Part shown: positions 9,212-18,718 of the stretch, in pieces
Position numbering within the stretch: the stretch's first letter is position 1
Layout: the number at the start of each line of letters is the position of its first letter
Assembly: GCF_011799805.1 (NCBI RefSeq)
Contig: NZ_WXUB01000001.1
Coordinates: 62,001-126,000, forward strand
DNA: 64,000 nucleotides
Direction of reading: 5' to 3'
DNA from: Maribellus sediminis
GTDB taxonomy: Bacteria > Bacteroidota > Bacteroidia > Bacteroidales > Prolixibacteraceae
Position numbers and translations under genes: made by a program
Notes under the pieces: generated by a model
The model's database searches: none
What the model was told of the DNA's origin: nothing
The model's input: only the letters and a program-made list of their open reading frames with translations

Positions 9212-9460
9212 ATGACCAAAGTTGAAAAGCTGATCGATCGGTTTAAACAAAAGCCCAAAGACTTTTCTTTTGATGAGTTAAGGAAGCTTTTAGGATTTCT
9301 GGGATATCAGGAAAAGCAGGGAGCTGGTTCACGTGTTGTTTTTGTGAACGAGAAACTGGATCACAAAATAAAACTGCATAAACCGCATCCTGAAAATATA
9401 TTGAAACGTTATCAGGTGGATTTGATCAGCAAAGAACTGGCAAAAAAGCGATTGTTATGA
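9212..9460 (+). CDS. hicA: HicA-family toxin (predicted mRNA interferase)
   Basis: This 82-residue protein has the small double-stranded-RNA-binding-like fold signature of HicA: SFDELRKLLGFLGY, then GAGSRVVFVN, then a His-rich segment HKIKLHKPHPENILKRYQV. HicA toxins cleave mRNA and are neutralised by HicB. The usual GSH catalytic motif reads GSR here, so catalysis, if retained, would depend on the later histidines. I recall this GSRV...HKPHP variant in a HicA subfamily. The gene overlaps hicB by ATGA at 9457-9460, the coupling typical of toxin-antitoxin operons. The pair is flanked by unrelated core genes, which fits horizontal gain. Confidence 0.85.
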   Translation: MTKVEKLIDRFKQKPKDFSFDELRKLLGFLGYQEKQGAGSRVVFVNEKLDHKIKLHKPHPENILKRYQVDLISKELAKKRLL

Positions 9461-9798
9461 AAGATGTATTGGTTTACAAAGAATTTATCGGTTCGGTGCA
9501 TTACAGTGCCGAAGACCGTGCTTTTTACGGGAAAGTAGAGGGAATTGACGACCTGATTACTTTTGAAGGTTCAACGGTTGATGAACTGGAGCAGGGATTT
9601 AAATACATGGTAGACGAACATATTAAAGATTGCAAAGCGGAAGGTAAACCAGTAGAAAAGTCGTATAAGGGTACCTTGAATGTACGTCTTAATCCGGAGC
9701 TTCACAGAAAAGCCACCCGACAGGCACTATTGAAAGGGATGACCCTGAATCAGTATATTCAGCAGGCAGTAAAAAAACAATTGGAATCGGAGTTGTGA
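9457..9798 (+). CDS. hicB: HicB-family antitoxin
   Basis: This 113-residue protein has an N-terminal partial RNase H-like HicB domain (YKEFIGSVHYSAEDRAFYGK, then GIDDLITFEG and a helix starting DELEQGF). The C-terminal segment GTLNVRLNPELHRKATRQAL plus GMTLNQYIQQAV is a ribbon-helix-helix DNA-binding domain. It should bind HicA and repress the operon through the inverted repeat at 9171-9193. Toxin-first order is normal for hicAB. Translation is coupled to hicA by a 4-base overlap. No terminator is evident before the convergent gene ending at 9858. Confidence 0.87.
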   Translation: MKDVLVYKEFIGSVHYSAEDRAFYGKVEGIDDLITFEGSTVDELEQGFKYMVDEHIKDCKAEGKPVEKSYKGTLNVRLNPELHRKATRQALLKGMTLNQYIQQAVKKQLESEL

Positions 9799-9857
9799 TT
9801 GGTTGTTAAGCGCTTCGCGAATATGTAAAAGTAAATGATATCAACTTAAAGAGCTAG

Positions 9858-10613
9858 CTATTGTCCCCGCTTCATTTGTGCATAAAGTTTATTGGCAAAA
9901 ATAAAGTCTTCGAGTTTTTGGTTATTCGAGTTCAGGATGTCGTGTTTGGTTCCCACCCATTCTTTTTCTCCTTTCGAAATAAACAGGACCGATTCACCAA
10001 TTTCTATTACCGAATTCATATCGTGAGTATTGATGAGCGTTGTCATCTGAAACTCTTTGGTGAGGCTTTGGATCAGCTGGTCGATCACTGTAGCCGTTTC
10101 CGGATCGAGGCCCGAGTTCGGCTCGTCGCAAAACAGGTATTTTGGATTTAGTGCAATGGCACGCGCAATGGCCACACGTTTTTGCATCCCGCCACTGATC
10201 TCGCTTGGCGATAGTTTGAATGCCTGTTTCTCGATGTTTACGTGGTCGAGGCAAAATTCCACCCGCTTTTGTTTTTCGGCACTACTCATGTGGGTAAACA
10301 TATCGAGTGGGAACCGAACGTTGCCTTCAACATTTATACTGTCGAACAATGCGCCACCCTGGAATACCATTCCCAGTTCGCGACGAAGCGCCTTTCGTTC
10401 CTTTTCACCCATGTTTACCAGGTTACGGTCGTTGAACCAGATCTCGCCCTCGTCCACCTCATACAATCCCAGTATCGACTTAAGCAGCACTGTTTTTCCG
10501 GAGCCGCTTCGCCCGATGATCAGGTTGGTTTTTCCCTGCTCGAAAGTGATGGAAATATCTTTCAGAACCGTATTCCCATCGAATGATTTGCTGAGATTTT
10601 TTACCGTGATCAT
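9858..10613 (-). CDS. mlaF: MlaF-like ABC transporter ATPase (phospholipid/lipid transport)
   Basis: The protein has 251 residues with a full ABC ATPase set: Walker A GRSGSGKT at residues 34-41, signature ISGGM at 139-143, and Walker B YLFCDEP at 159-165 followed by NTHD. The GMVFQGGALFDS segment and the pairing with an MlaE permease place it in the Mla/TTG2 group, which moves phospholipids between inner and outer membranes. It overlaps the permease gene by four bases (10610-10613), so the two are translationally coupled. A neighbouring MlaD (MCE domain) gene is missing; the next gene is the unrelated hicB. Confidence 0.9.
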   Translation of the reverse strand: MITVKNLSKSFDGNTVLKDISITFEQGKTNLIIGRSGSGKTVLLKSILGLYEVDEGEIWFNDRNLVNMGEKERKALRRELGMVFQGGALFDSINVEGNVRFPLDMFTHMSSAEKQKRVEFCLDHVNIEKQAFKLSPSEISGGMQKRVAIARAIALNPKYLFCDEPNSGLDPETATVIDQLIQSLTKEFQMTTLINTHDMNSVIEIGESVLFISKGEKEWVGTKHDILNSNNQKLEDFIFANKLYAQMKRGQ

Positions 10614-11350
10614 GTCAGTAACAATCGGGTTAATATTAAATCGAAAAACAGAATGAGAATATTGGTATTCACCACCGCTTTGGTACTGGCTTTACCCACC
10701 TCAAGTGCGCCTCCTTGCACGTAATAACCGAAATAGGCCGACACCGACGCTATCAGGAATCCAAAAACCAAACACTTGATAATTGAGAAGGTGATAAAGT
10801 ACGGATAAAAAAGCCATTGTATCCCGTCGATGTATTCGGGAATGGTAATTACACCTACCAGGGGACCAGTTACCAATCCACCGAGTAATCCAAAGAATAC
10901 ACTGATGATGTACAAAAACGGGAATATAAAAACTACGGCTATAATTTTAGGAAGAATCAGGTAACTGGCCGAATTCACACCCATAATTTCAAGCGAGTCG
11001 ATTTGTTCGGTGACACGCATTGTACCGATCTCGGAAGTGATGTTCGAACCCACTTTCCCGGCCATAATAAGCGCCAGCATGGTGGACGAAAACTCGAGTA
11101 AAAGCGTATCACGCGTACCCAAACCTACCAGTTCGCTGGGATAAAGCGGATTTTCCATGGCATGCGCAAACTGAATCGTCATGATGCCGCCAATAAAAAT
11201 CGAGATAATCAAAACAATCCAGACCGAATTCACACCCAGGTTGTCGATTTCAAGAAACAACTGGCGGATGTACATTTTCAGGCGTTCCGGACGTGCAAAC
11301 ACTTTTTTGAGCATCACGAAATATCGGCCTATGTGAAAAAAGAATCCCAT
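10610..11350 (-). CDS. mlaE: MlaE-like ABC transporter permease
   Basis: This inner-membrane permease has about five to six membrane segments and the conserved MlaE core, including SELVGLGTRD, TMLALIMAGKVGSNITSEIGTMRVTEQIDSLE and LGGLVTGPL. The open frame extends upstream to 11509, but I take the ATG at 11350 (MGFFFHIGRY), giving 246 residues, the usual family length. The extra N-terminal 53 residues look like untranslated sequence, and a promoter-like pair lies inside that extension at 11380-11409. It forms an operon with mlaF and probably acts in outer-membrane lipid homeostasis. Confidence 0.88.
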   Translation of the reverse strand: MGFFFHIGRYFVMLKKVFARPERLKMYIRQLFLEIDNLGVNSVWIVLIISIFIGGIMTIQFAHAMENPLYPSELVGLGTRDTLLLEFSSTMLALIMAGKVGSNITSEIGTMRVTEQIDSLEIMGVNSASYLILPKIIAVVFIFPFLYIISVFFGLLGGLVTGPLVGVITIPEYIDGIQWLFYPYFITFSIIKCLVFGFLIASVSAYFGYYVQGGALEVGKASTKAVVNTNILILFFDLILTRLLLT

Positions 11351-11379
11351 TTTACTGATGTTAATCCGATCTGTTCGGC

Positions 11380-11409
11380 TAAAATTACAACTTAAAATAT
11401 GGATACAAA
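11380..11409 (-). promoter_or_regulatory. Candidate promoter for mlaE-mlaF
   Basis: On the minus strand TTTG (11409-11406) is followed after 18 bases by TAATTTTA (11387-11380), one base off TAnnTTTG. The start site would be about 23 bases before the ATG at 11350, which supports that start over the longer frame. Confidence 0.45.
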
Positions 11410-11593
11410 ACTTTTGTCTCCCGGTTTCCGTTACTAAAGAACCAAATTTAACCGTTGCAATTACGAATTCTCTTGTAAATTCAATATTTTTATAAGGAAT
11501 ACAAAACAAAAGATAAGGAGATCAATCAGGTTTTGAGGCACAACTCCTGAACAGACAAAACTTGTTGATCCACGAAAAACAAACAGCTAACAA

Positions 11594-12682
11594 ATGAATG
11601 ATAATTTCTGTGTGATAATGGCCGGTGGTGTTGGAAGCCGGTTTTGGCCGCTAAGTCGTACTGCAAAACCCAAACAGTTTCTGGATGTGCTTGGCACCGG
11701 GAAAACTTTCTTACAACAAACTTACGAACGCTTTTTAAAAGTAGTGCCCAGCGAAAATTTTTTGGTGGTTACCAATATTCGTTATAAAGATATGGTATTG
11801 GAACAGCTCCCGAATTTGAAAGAAGATCAGGTTTTGCTGGAACCATTCCGTAGAAACACAGCTCCCTGTTTGGCCTATGCGCTGTATCGGATAAAATTGA
11901 AAAACGCCGATGCAAAAGTGATCGTGACGCCTTCCGATCATTTGATACTCGACCAGGAAGAGTTTGTTGCGCAGCTGAACAACGGGCTGTCGTTTGTTAG
12001 TAGCAACGAGGCGCTACTTACGCTGGGAATGAAACCCAACCGGCCGGAAGCTATGTATGGTTACATTCAAATTAAAAAGCGGCAGGCTTTCAACGATCTG
12101 GAAAACCTGTATAAAGTGAAGACTTTTACTGAGAAGCCGGATGTTGAAATGGCAAAAATATTTATTGAAACCGGTGAGTTCTACTGGAACTCTGGGATTT
12201 TTATTTCCACCTTGTCGTGTTTTCTTGAAGCTTTTACAATGCATCTGCCAGAGATGGTAAATACGTTTAATAAAGGCGAACGTTTGTTGAATACCGACGA
12301 CGAAGTGGCTTTTATTAAAAAAGCCTACTCGGAGTGCCAGGCCATTTCAATTGATTACGGGATAATGGAAAAAGCCCAAAATGTTTATGTCCTGACTGCC
12401 GAATTTGGCTGGTCCGATCTGGGGAGCTGGAGTTCGTTATACGAAAATCGCGAAAAAGATGCAGGCGGAAACATTGTAAATTGCACAAATGTGTTGATGT
12501 ATGATGCCCAAAATTGTGTGGTTGATATTTCCGATGATAAGGTTGCTGTAATTCAGGGATTGGATGGTTACATCGTAGCCGAATCGAACGATGTTTTAAT
12601 GATCTGTAGGCGTGAAGATGAAAGCCAAATCAAGAAATTTGTAACCGATGTACGAATCAGGAAAGGCGATTCATTGTTATAA
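11594..12682 (+). CDS. manC: Mannose-1-phosphate guanylyltransferase
   Basis: The protein has 362 residues and the nucleotidyltransferase signature MAGGVGSRFWPLSR (residues 9-22) with KPKQF, followed by TPSDH, EKPD and FGWSDLGSW. This is the GDP-mannose pyrophosphorylase family: mannose-1-phosphate plus GTP gives GDP-mannose. It lacks the C-terminal cupin isomerase domain of bifunctional ManC/AlgA, so it is the short monofunctional form. GDP-mannose feeds LPS, capsule and GDP-sugar pathways, which fits the polysaccharide genes later in the window. A strong terminator follows at 12721. Confidence 0.93.
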   Translation: MNDNFCVIMAGGVGSRFWPLSRTAKPKQFLDVLGTGKTFLQQTYERFLKVVPSENFLVVTNIRYKDMVLEQLPNLKEDQVLLEPFRRNTAPCLAYALYRIKLKNADAKVIVTPSDHLILDQEEFVAQLNNGLSFVSSNEALLTLGMKPNRPEAMYGYIQIKKRQAFNDLENLYKVKTFTEKPDVEMAKIFIETGEFYWNSGIFISTLSCFLEAFTMHLPEMVNTFNKGERLLNTDDEVAFIKKAYSECQAISIDYGIMEKAQNVYVLTAEFGWSDLGSWSSLYENREKDAGGNIVNCTNVLMYDAQNCVVDISDDKVAVIQGLDGYIVAESNDVLMICRREDESQIKKFVTDVRIRKGDSLL

Positions 12683-12720
12683 GAAGGCATTATAAAACTG
12701 ATAAATTGTAAAGTTGAATA

Positions 12721-12764
12721 AAGCAAGAGAGGCAGCCAAAGTTGGCTGCCTCTCTTGCTTTTAT
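12721..12764. terminator. Bidirectional terminator between manC and the RND operon
   Basis: A perfect 19-bp inverted repeat (12721-12739 with 12742-12760, arm AAGCAAGAGAGGCAGCCAA) is flanked by a short T run on each strand. It sits between two convergent genes and can end both transcripts. Confidence 0.92.
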
Positions 12765-12776
12765 GAACGGTTTATT

Positions 12777-15700
12777 TTATGCTTCTGTTTTTTGCGGAAC
12801 CTGGGGCAGGTTGCCGGTCCACTTCTTAATGGTGTAATTAATTCTAATGGTGATCATGTACATCACCGGAGAAATTACAAGAGTTAGAATTGTTGCGAAG
12901 GTCAGTCCGAATACAACGGTCCATGACATTGGTCCCCAGAATGCTACACTCTCACCACCTACCGAAATTTGCGGATCGAAGTGGGTGTACAACGAAAAGA
13001 AATCGAAGTTCAGTCCCATGGCTAAGGGAAGCAAACCAAGTACTGTGGTAATTGCTGTAAGCAACACCGGACGCAAACGGGTGCGGCCTGCCTCAACCAG
13101 TGCTTCGCGCTGTACATCCTTCGGAAGGAAAGCACCCTCGGGAAGTCCCAGTTCTTCGCGTTTCCGTTGCCGTGTCAGGTCAATATAGTCGATCAGTACA
13201 ATACCATTGTTCACCACAATACCGGCCAGTGAAATAATTCCGATACCGGTCATGATTACTACAAATTCCATTTTGAATAAGCCGAGGCCAAGGAAAACAC
13301 CGATGGTACTGAAAACTACCGTTGCAATGATGATGGCCGGACGGATAAACGAGTTGAACTGTGTAACCATGATGATCATGATTAATGCAATGGCAATAAA
13401 CAGGGCATAAACCAGGAATTGCATACTTTCTGCCTGTTCCTGCTGTTCACCTGTAAACTCGTAAGAGTAGCCATAAGGCATATCGTAATCTTCCAGTAGC
13501 TGGGCAATTCGCGCGTTTATTTCGTTGGCGTTGTATCCTTCGGTAACTTCAGAGGAGATGGTGATCTCGCGTTTAAAATCGATGCGGCTGATCTTATCGT
13601 AAGTGGTGGCATATTTGAAACTGGCAACCGACGAAATTGGAATACTGTTTCCGTTTATCTTTATCTTCTGATTCATTAAAGTAGAAACGTCATTTCTGTA
13701 TTCTTCGGCCAAACGCACAAAAATATCGTACTCATCTTCACCGTCCTTGAATTTGCTGGCTTCGTAACCGTACAAGGCATTTCTGAAAGCCAGTGCAATT
13801 TGCTGGGTCGAAAGCTCATAAAGACGTGCCTGTTCACGATCCACTTCAATGAGCATTTCAGGCTGATTTACATTGATGTTCAGCTTTAACTCGTCGATGC
13901 CGGGAATGTGGTCGGCCTCAATCAGACGCATAAAATCGTCAGTGATTTTGATGAGCTGATTAAACTCGTCGCCCGCAACATCAATATTAATCGGCGCTCC
14001 GGTTGGCGGCCCCTGATCGTCTTTGTCGACATATATTTTTGCCCCCACAAATCCATCCAGGTTTTGAGTGATTTCCTGCATAATTTTGGCAGTATTAATC
14101 CCTTCACGCTTTTTGTACTCGACAAACGAAACAGATGTGAGCGATTTATTCGGGCTGGTTTCATTCTCGAACATGCCGCCTTTACCGACACCAACATTGG
14201 TTGTTACCGATTTCACAATTGGGATAACAGGCTCAATGGTTTTCTTAATGATAGATTCCACTTCGCGCGAAACCTCATCGGTGCGTTCGATTGATGTTCC
14301 AAGTGGCAACTCCATCGTGACGTAAATCGTTGAAGGATCGGTTTCGGGGAAGAATACAGTTTTCGGGTTTCCACCAAAGTAGAATCCCATTGAGAATATC
14401 ATAAGTACCACTGTTCCTCCAAAATAAATGTAAGGCCAGCGTCCGCTTAGCGCATGACGCAACTGGCGGGTATATGCATTTTCGAGCCAAACCAGGAATT
14501 TTGTTTGAAACCAGCGGGCCAATGGGCGCAAAGCCACTAAATTGAGTACCATAATCGCAGCAACTGTTGCCAACAGGTTACCCAGAAGATAGATTTTTAA
14601 GAAGTAAAACGGTACCGCAATAATGGCAAAAATGCCGGCATTTCTTAGTATTCGTTTTACATTGGCCTTTGCATTTATGTCTTCAATTTTCATGAAGTTG
14701 GCTATAAAAGGCGGATTTAGTACCAATGCCACAAAAAGCGAAGACGCAAGAACCACAATCAAGGTTCGCGGAAGAATGGCCATAAATTCACCAACAATAC
14801 CTTCCCAGGCGAGCAGCGGAAAGAATGCTGCAAGTGTAGTTAAGGTTGACGAAATGATCGGAAAGGCAATTTCACTCACCCCGCGTTTTGTCGCTGTCAT
14901 TAGTGAATAACCCAGACTGTATAATCGGTATACGTTTTCAACTACCACGATTGCATTATCCACCAGCATCCCGAGTGCCAGAATAAGGGCATACAACACC
15001 ATCGAGTTCAGAGTAATTCCGCTTTGCTGAAGAATCACAAAAGAAAGAAACATCGACAAGGGAATGGCCAGACCGGCAAACAGGGCATTTCGGAAACCGA
15101 GGAAAAGAAACAATACAAAAGTTACCAGTATCATTCCAAGTATAATGCTGTTCTCCAGGTTCGAAATCGTATCCTCAATGTAAGTGGTCATGTCGTCGGT
15201 GACAATCACGTCAAGGTTTTTCGGAATCCGTCCATCTTCCTTCATTTTTTCAATCCCCTTAAACACATTCTCGGAAGCCGACAAAATGTTCTCGCCCGAT
15301 TTTTTTGTAACCGAAAGCGTAACAACCGGTTTGTTGTCGAGTCGGGCAATAGTTTGCTGCTCCTCGTAACCATCGGTAACGGTGGCAATATCACGTATAT
15401 AAACAGGTTTACCGTTATTGACTTTAATAATGGTATTCCTGATCTGATCCATGCTTTTGTAGTTCGCTTCGGTTCGAATGGTTCTGCGGATCTGGTCGGC
15501 AGTAAACTGGCCGGCACCCATGGTAATGTTTTCGAGCTGAATAGCCAGGGCAACATCTTCAAAAGTCAGATCAACTGCATCGAGTTTATACGGATCAACA
15601 TCAATCTGAATTTCGCGTTCTTCCACACCACGGATGTTGGCTTCAGAAATCTCGCGATAGCTTTCAAATTCATCCTGAAGATCTTCGGCAAATCGTTTTA

Positions 15701-16202
15701 ATTCGCGCATGCTGTACTCGCCCGAAATGTTAACGTTCATGATCGGGAATTCCGACAGATCGAAATCCGTTACATACGGATCGTTTGGAAGATCGTTCGG
15801 AAGTTCAGACTTTGCTTTGTCAACGCGGTCTTTCGTATCCTGCAGCGCCTGCTTAATGGAAACGTTCGTATTAAATTCCACAAAAACAGTGCTCACGTCC
15901 TGGTACGATGCCGAAGATACTTTCTTGACACCTTTCAGCCCTTTCAATTCTTTCTCGATAGGACGGGTACACAGGTTCTCGATATCAACAGGCGAGTTCC
16001 CGGGGTACACGGTTTGCACAAAAATGTAAGGAACTACAATTTCTGGCATCGCCTCGCGGGGCATCTGGTTGTACGAGAAAATCCCGAAAAACACCACTAG
16101 TGCCGTAAGAATGTAGATGGTGGTTTTATTTTTTATGGCGAGATAAGTGGGTTTAAATTTCCGCGTTATCTCTTTTTTATGGCTTTGATTTTCTTGCTCC
16201 AT
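12777..16202 (-). CDS. RND-family efflux pump permease (HAE-type)
   Basis: This 1141-residue inner-membrane protein has the duplicated RND layout: TM1 near residues 28-45, a periplasmic loop, TM2-6, a second large loop, then TM8-12. TM4 reads LALGMLVDNAIVVVENVYR. Asp415 matches AcrB Asp407, but the next position is Asn416 where AcrB has Asp408. In TM10 Asn998 takes the place of AcrB Lys940. So the classical proton-relay triad is only partly kept, as in many Bacteroidota relatives I recall. The segment after TM6 (about residues 510-590) contains two extra hydrophobic helices, which explains the length above about 1050. It is the last gene of tetR-tolC-adaptor-RND and should export drugs or lipophilic compounds; the substrate is unknown. 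Confidence 0.9.
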   Translation of the reverse strand: MEQENQSHKKEITRKFKPTYLAIKNKTTIYILTALVVFFGIFSYNQMPREAMPEIVVPYIFVQTVYPGNSPVDIENLCTRPIEKELKGLKGVKKVSSASYQDVSTVFVEFNTNVSIKQALQDTKDRVDKAKSELPNDLPNDPYVTDFDLSEFPIMNVNISGEYSMRELKRFAEDLQDEFESYREISEANIRGVEEREIQIDVDPYKLDAVDLTFEDVALAIQLENITMGAGQFTADQIRRTIRTEANYKSMDQIRNTIIKVNNGKPVYIRDIATVTDGYEEQQTIARLDNKPVVTLSVTKKSGENILSASENVFKGIEKMKEDGRIPKNLDVIVTDDMTTYIEDTISNLENSIILGMILVTFVLFLFLGFRNALFAGLAIPLSMFLSFVILQQSGITLNSMVLYALILALGMLVDNAIVVVENVYRLYSLGYSLMTATKRGVSEIAFPIISSTLTTLAAFFPLLAWEGIVGEFMAILPRTLIVVLASSLFVALVLNPPFIANFMKIEDINAKANVKRILRNAGIFAIIAVPFYFLKIYLLGNLLATVAAIMVLNLVALRPLARWFQTKFLVWLENAYTRQLRHALSGRWPYIYFGGTVVLMIFSMGFYFGGNPKTVFFPETDPSTIYVTMELPLGTSIERTDEVSREVESIIKKTIEPVIPIVKSVTTNVGVGKGGMFENETSPNKSLTSVSFVEYKKREGINTAKIMQEITQNLDGFVGAKIYVDKDDQGPPTGAPINIDVAGDEFNQLIKITDDFMRLIEADHIPGIDELKLNINVNQPEMLIEVDREQARLYELSTQQIALAFRNALYGYEASKFKDGEDEYDIFVRLAEEYRNDVSTLMNQKIKINGNSIPISSVASFKYATTYDKISRIDFKREITISSEVTEGYNANEINARIAQLLEDYDMPYGYSYEFTGEQQEQAESMQFLVYALFIAIALIMIIMVTQFNSFIRPAIIIATVVFSTIGVFLGLGLFKMEFVVIMTGIGIISLAGIVVNNGIVLIDYIDLTRQRKREELGLPEGAFLPKDVQREALVEAGRTRLRPVLLTAITTVLGLLPLAMGLNFDFFSLYTHFDPQISVGGESVAFWGPMSWTVVFGLTFATILTLVISPVMYMITIRINYTIKKWTGNLPQVPQKTEA

Positions 16203-16223
16203 TTTTTTAATTGTTTGGAGTGA

Positions 16224-17345
16224 TTAATTCAATTGAACAACGGTGCCGTTACTTACCTGGTTGTAACCTTCAGAAATCACCTGCATTCCGGCTGTCAGGC
16301 CGTCAACCACTTCGGTGAGGTTATTATTATTTACACCGGGTGTAACATATATCTTTTTAGCTACCGGATTTCCTCCTTCATTTTCAACAATATATGTGTA
16401 GTGTCCGGTAAAATCTTCTTTAATAAAGAGTGTAGGCACAACAATGGCTTCGTTGTTCACGTAATCGCGCAGTTTCAGGATGGCCACCAGGTTGGGTTTG
16501 ATGGTTTTGTCCGGATTATCAAGGTTGATCCGGACGCGGAAAGTGCGGTTGTTCGGATCGATAATATTACCGATCTGATCGATTTTGGCATTCACATCTT
16601 CACTCAGTGCCGGGAAACGAACCTGAACGGCATCACCTTTATGTACCTTGGTAAGGTACGATTCCGAAACATCGCCGTATATTTTTAGTTTACTGATGTT
16701 GATCACTTTGGCAAAAGGGATTTGCGGGCTGCCGATCTGTCCTTTTTCCTGGTACAAAATATCTACTACACCATCAGAGGGCGATGTGATTTCAGCCAGT
16801 TCGATCTGTGTTTTCAAACTTTCTATTCGTTTCTCAAGGCTTTCCTTGTTGTTTTTAGCCTGAAGGTATTCCATCTCGGAACCGATATTCTGGTCCCAAA
16901 GGTTTTTCTGGCGTTCGTAATTGGTAGTGGCCAGCGTAAGCTGCACTTCGAGTTCGTCTACTGAACGTTCCAGTACATCCGTGTTCAACCTGGCCATCAG
17001 CTGGCCTTTTGAAACATTTTGGCCTTCCTTAATTAAAATTTCTTTGATGATACCCGAAGTTTCCGGACTAACATCCACATCCTGATCGGCTTCTACTTTT
17101 GCAGTCACCTCGATAAAGTGTTCGAATTTTTGCTGGGCCAGTTTTTGAGCCTTTATTTTTACTACCTCAACTTCTTCCGAACTGTTTAGTTCTTTTTCAA
17201 TCGAATCGATTTGTTGCTGCAATGAATGCACTTGCTGCTTCAGTTGTTGAAGTTTCTCTCTTTTTGCAGCGTCGTCTTCAACAGTAGTGTTGGCACATGC
17301 CGATAAAAGAATCGCTGTTGTTAGTATGAATAAAATCCGTTTCAT
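16224..17345 (-). CDS. RND efflux periplasmic adaptor (membrane fusion) lipoprotein
   Basis: The protein has 373 residues with a lipoprotein signal ending in LLSAC (lipidated Cys17). A coiled-coil stretch (about 25-75) comes next, then the biotinyl-lipoyl-like half SPETSGIIKEILIKEGQNVSKG, an alpha-helical hairpin (about 125-185), the second lipoyl half SPSDGVVDILYQEKGQIG, and beta-barrel and membrane-proximal domains. It bridges the RND pump to the TolC-like channel. It lies 21 bases upstream of the RND gene and 29 bases downstream of the tolC-like gene, in one operon. The N-terminal coiled coil before the first lipoyl half is somewhat longer than in AcrA. Confidence 0.9.
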   Translation of the reverse strand: MKRILFILTTAILLSACANTTVEDDAAKREKLQQLKQQVHSLQQQIDSIEKELNSSEEVEVVKIKAQKLAQQKFEHFIEVTAKVEADQDVDVSPETSGIIKEILIKEGQNVSKGQLMARLNTDVLERSVDELEVQLTLATTNYERQKNLWDQNIGSEMEYLQAKNNKESLEKRIESLKTQIELAEITSPSDGVVDILYQEKGQIGSPQIPFAKVINISKLKIYGDVSESYLTKVHKGDAVQVRFPALSEDVNAKIDQIGNIIDPNNRTFRVRINLDNPDKTIKPNLVAILKLRDYVNNEAIVVPTLFIKEDFTGHYTYIVENEGGNPVAKKIYVTPGVNNNNLTEVVDGLTAGMQVISEGYNQVSNGTVVQLN

Positions 17346-17374
17346 TGTATTTTTTATTTATTGTTTTCTGTTTA

Positions 17375-18718
17375 TTATAAAGCGCCTGCTGCTTTTTTCA
17401 GGTTTAAGTCGGCCTGCAACAATTGCAAGGTTGATGATACCATCGCCTGGAAATTATTGATGTACTGGCTTTCCTGTTGCGAAAGTTCGGCACTGCTAAT
17501 CATTCCGTTGTTAAATTTAATCTGCGATTTATCAAGAATGCTTTTTGCCAGATCACGGTTTTCGCGGTCGTTAAGAAAACGTTCGCGAGCCGTTTCCATA
17601 TCGGCTTTGGCAGTCAGGTAATCTTTCTGAAGTGTAAGTTCAGCCAGTTTTTGTTCGTTAGCTGCTTTGTCCATTTCGAGTTGAGCTTGTTGTACTCTTG
17701 CTCGTTTCATCCCGGAATTGAAAATCGGAATGGAAGCCTGAAATCCAATCAGCGATGACGGGTACCACTTCTCTTTAAAGAGGTTGGCATTGTTGCTGTA
17801 AGCGGTTTTTGAAAAATTGTAGAAACCGCTTAAACTGGGCAGGTAGGCCACTTTTTCGAACCGCAACAGTTTTTCAGATACCTGAAAGTTAGAAGTTGCT
17901 ATTCGGTAATCGATATGGTTCAGTAAATCGAGCTGAATGTTGCTTTGCTGCTGAACAAGCGGTGAAACAAAGGTTTCAATAACATCAATCAGCTGAATGT
18001 CGTTGTTCAAATCATAACCCATTGTGTATTTCAATACAATCTTAGCTATTGATAACTCACGATCGGAACGGAGCATCTCGTTTTCGGCGTTTTTCAAAAG
18101 AATGCGAAGCTGATCAACGTCCTGCGACTCGCGCAAACCGTTATCGAAATAAACCTTGGTTTCTTCGTATAGCTTTTCTGTATTGTCGTAGTTTTCCTGC
18201 ATTACCTCTTTGTAGCGCTGGCTGATCAGCACCATGTAGTAAGCCTGGGTAACCGCATTGCGAATGTCTATCTCCGTTTTTTCGTGAGCCTGTTTAGCCA
18301 GATCTACATATAAGCTGGCCGAGCTTACTCCAACAATCCACGATCCGTCGAAAATTTGTTGTGAAACACGCAACCCGAAATCTGAATTATAATCCTGCCC
18401 GAATTTTACCGGAATATAGCTTCCCGGTTCCCCACCAAAAAATTCGCCGGGTATGAGTGAAACAGGCAAATTCAGGAAAGTGTTGTAATTAGCCGATCCT
18501 GAAACCTGCGGTAAACCTGTTGTTATGGTTTCCCACACCTTTTTCTGTGCAATGGTAATATCCTGACTGGTATTGTGCAGGACATATGAATTCTGCATCG
18601 CATAGTTTATGGCTTGTTCCAGGTTGAACGAGCTTTGTTCTTCCTGGGCCTGCACTATTTCAGCGATTAAGAATACTGAAGCAATCAGTAATACATACCT
18701 TTTTAATCTAGTTTTCAT
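17375..18718 (-). CDS. TolC-family outer-membrane efflux protein
   Basis: The protein has 447 residues, with a signal peptide (cleavage likely after IVQAQ) and two repeats of the long-helix/beta-strand OEP domain. The repeats begin at FNLEQAINYAMQNS and LLNHIDYRIATSNFQVSEKL. It forms the outer-membrane channel of the tripartite pump. Its start overlaps the end of the tetR gene by 11 bases (18708-18718), so the regulator and the pump genes are cotranscribed. Confidence 0.92.
   Translation of the reverse strand: MKTRLKRYVLLIASVFLIAEIVQAQEEQSSFNLEQAINYAMQNSYVLHNTSQDITIAQKKVWETITTGLPQVSGSANYNTFLNLPVSLIPGEFFGGEPGSYIPVKFGQDYNSDFGLRVSQQIFDGSWIVGVSSASLYVDLAKQAHEKTEIDIRNAVTQAYYMVLISQRYKEVMQENYDNTEKLYEETKVYFDNGLRESQDVDQLRILLKNAENEMLRSDRELSIAKIVLKYTMGYDLNNDIQLIDVIETFVSPLVQQQSNIQLDLLNHIDYRIATSNFQVSEKLLRFEKVAYLPSLSGFYNFSKTAYSNNANLFKEKWYPSSLIGFQASIPIFNSGMKRARVQQAQLEMDKAANEQKLAELTLQKDYLTAKADMETARERFLNDRENRDLAKSILDKSQIKFNNGMISSAELSQQESQYINNFQAMVSSTLQLLQADLNLKKAAGAL

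Noticed and set aside
11351-11509. 53-residue N-terminal extension of MlaE
   Set aside because: It is not family-like and contains the probable promoter; the ATG at 11350 fits better.
15024-15701. 225-residue open frame antisense to the RND permease
   Set aside because: It is fully inside the permease gene and is Asn/Phe-rich shadow sequence.
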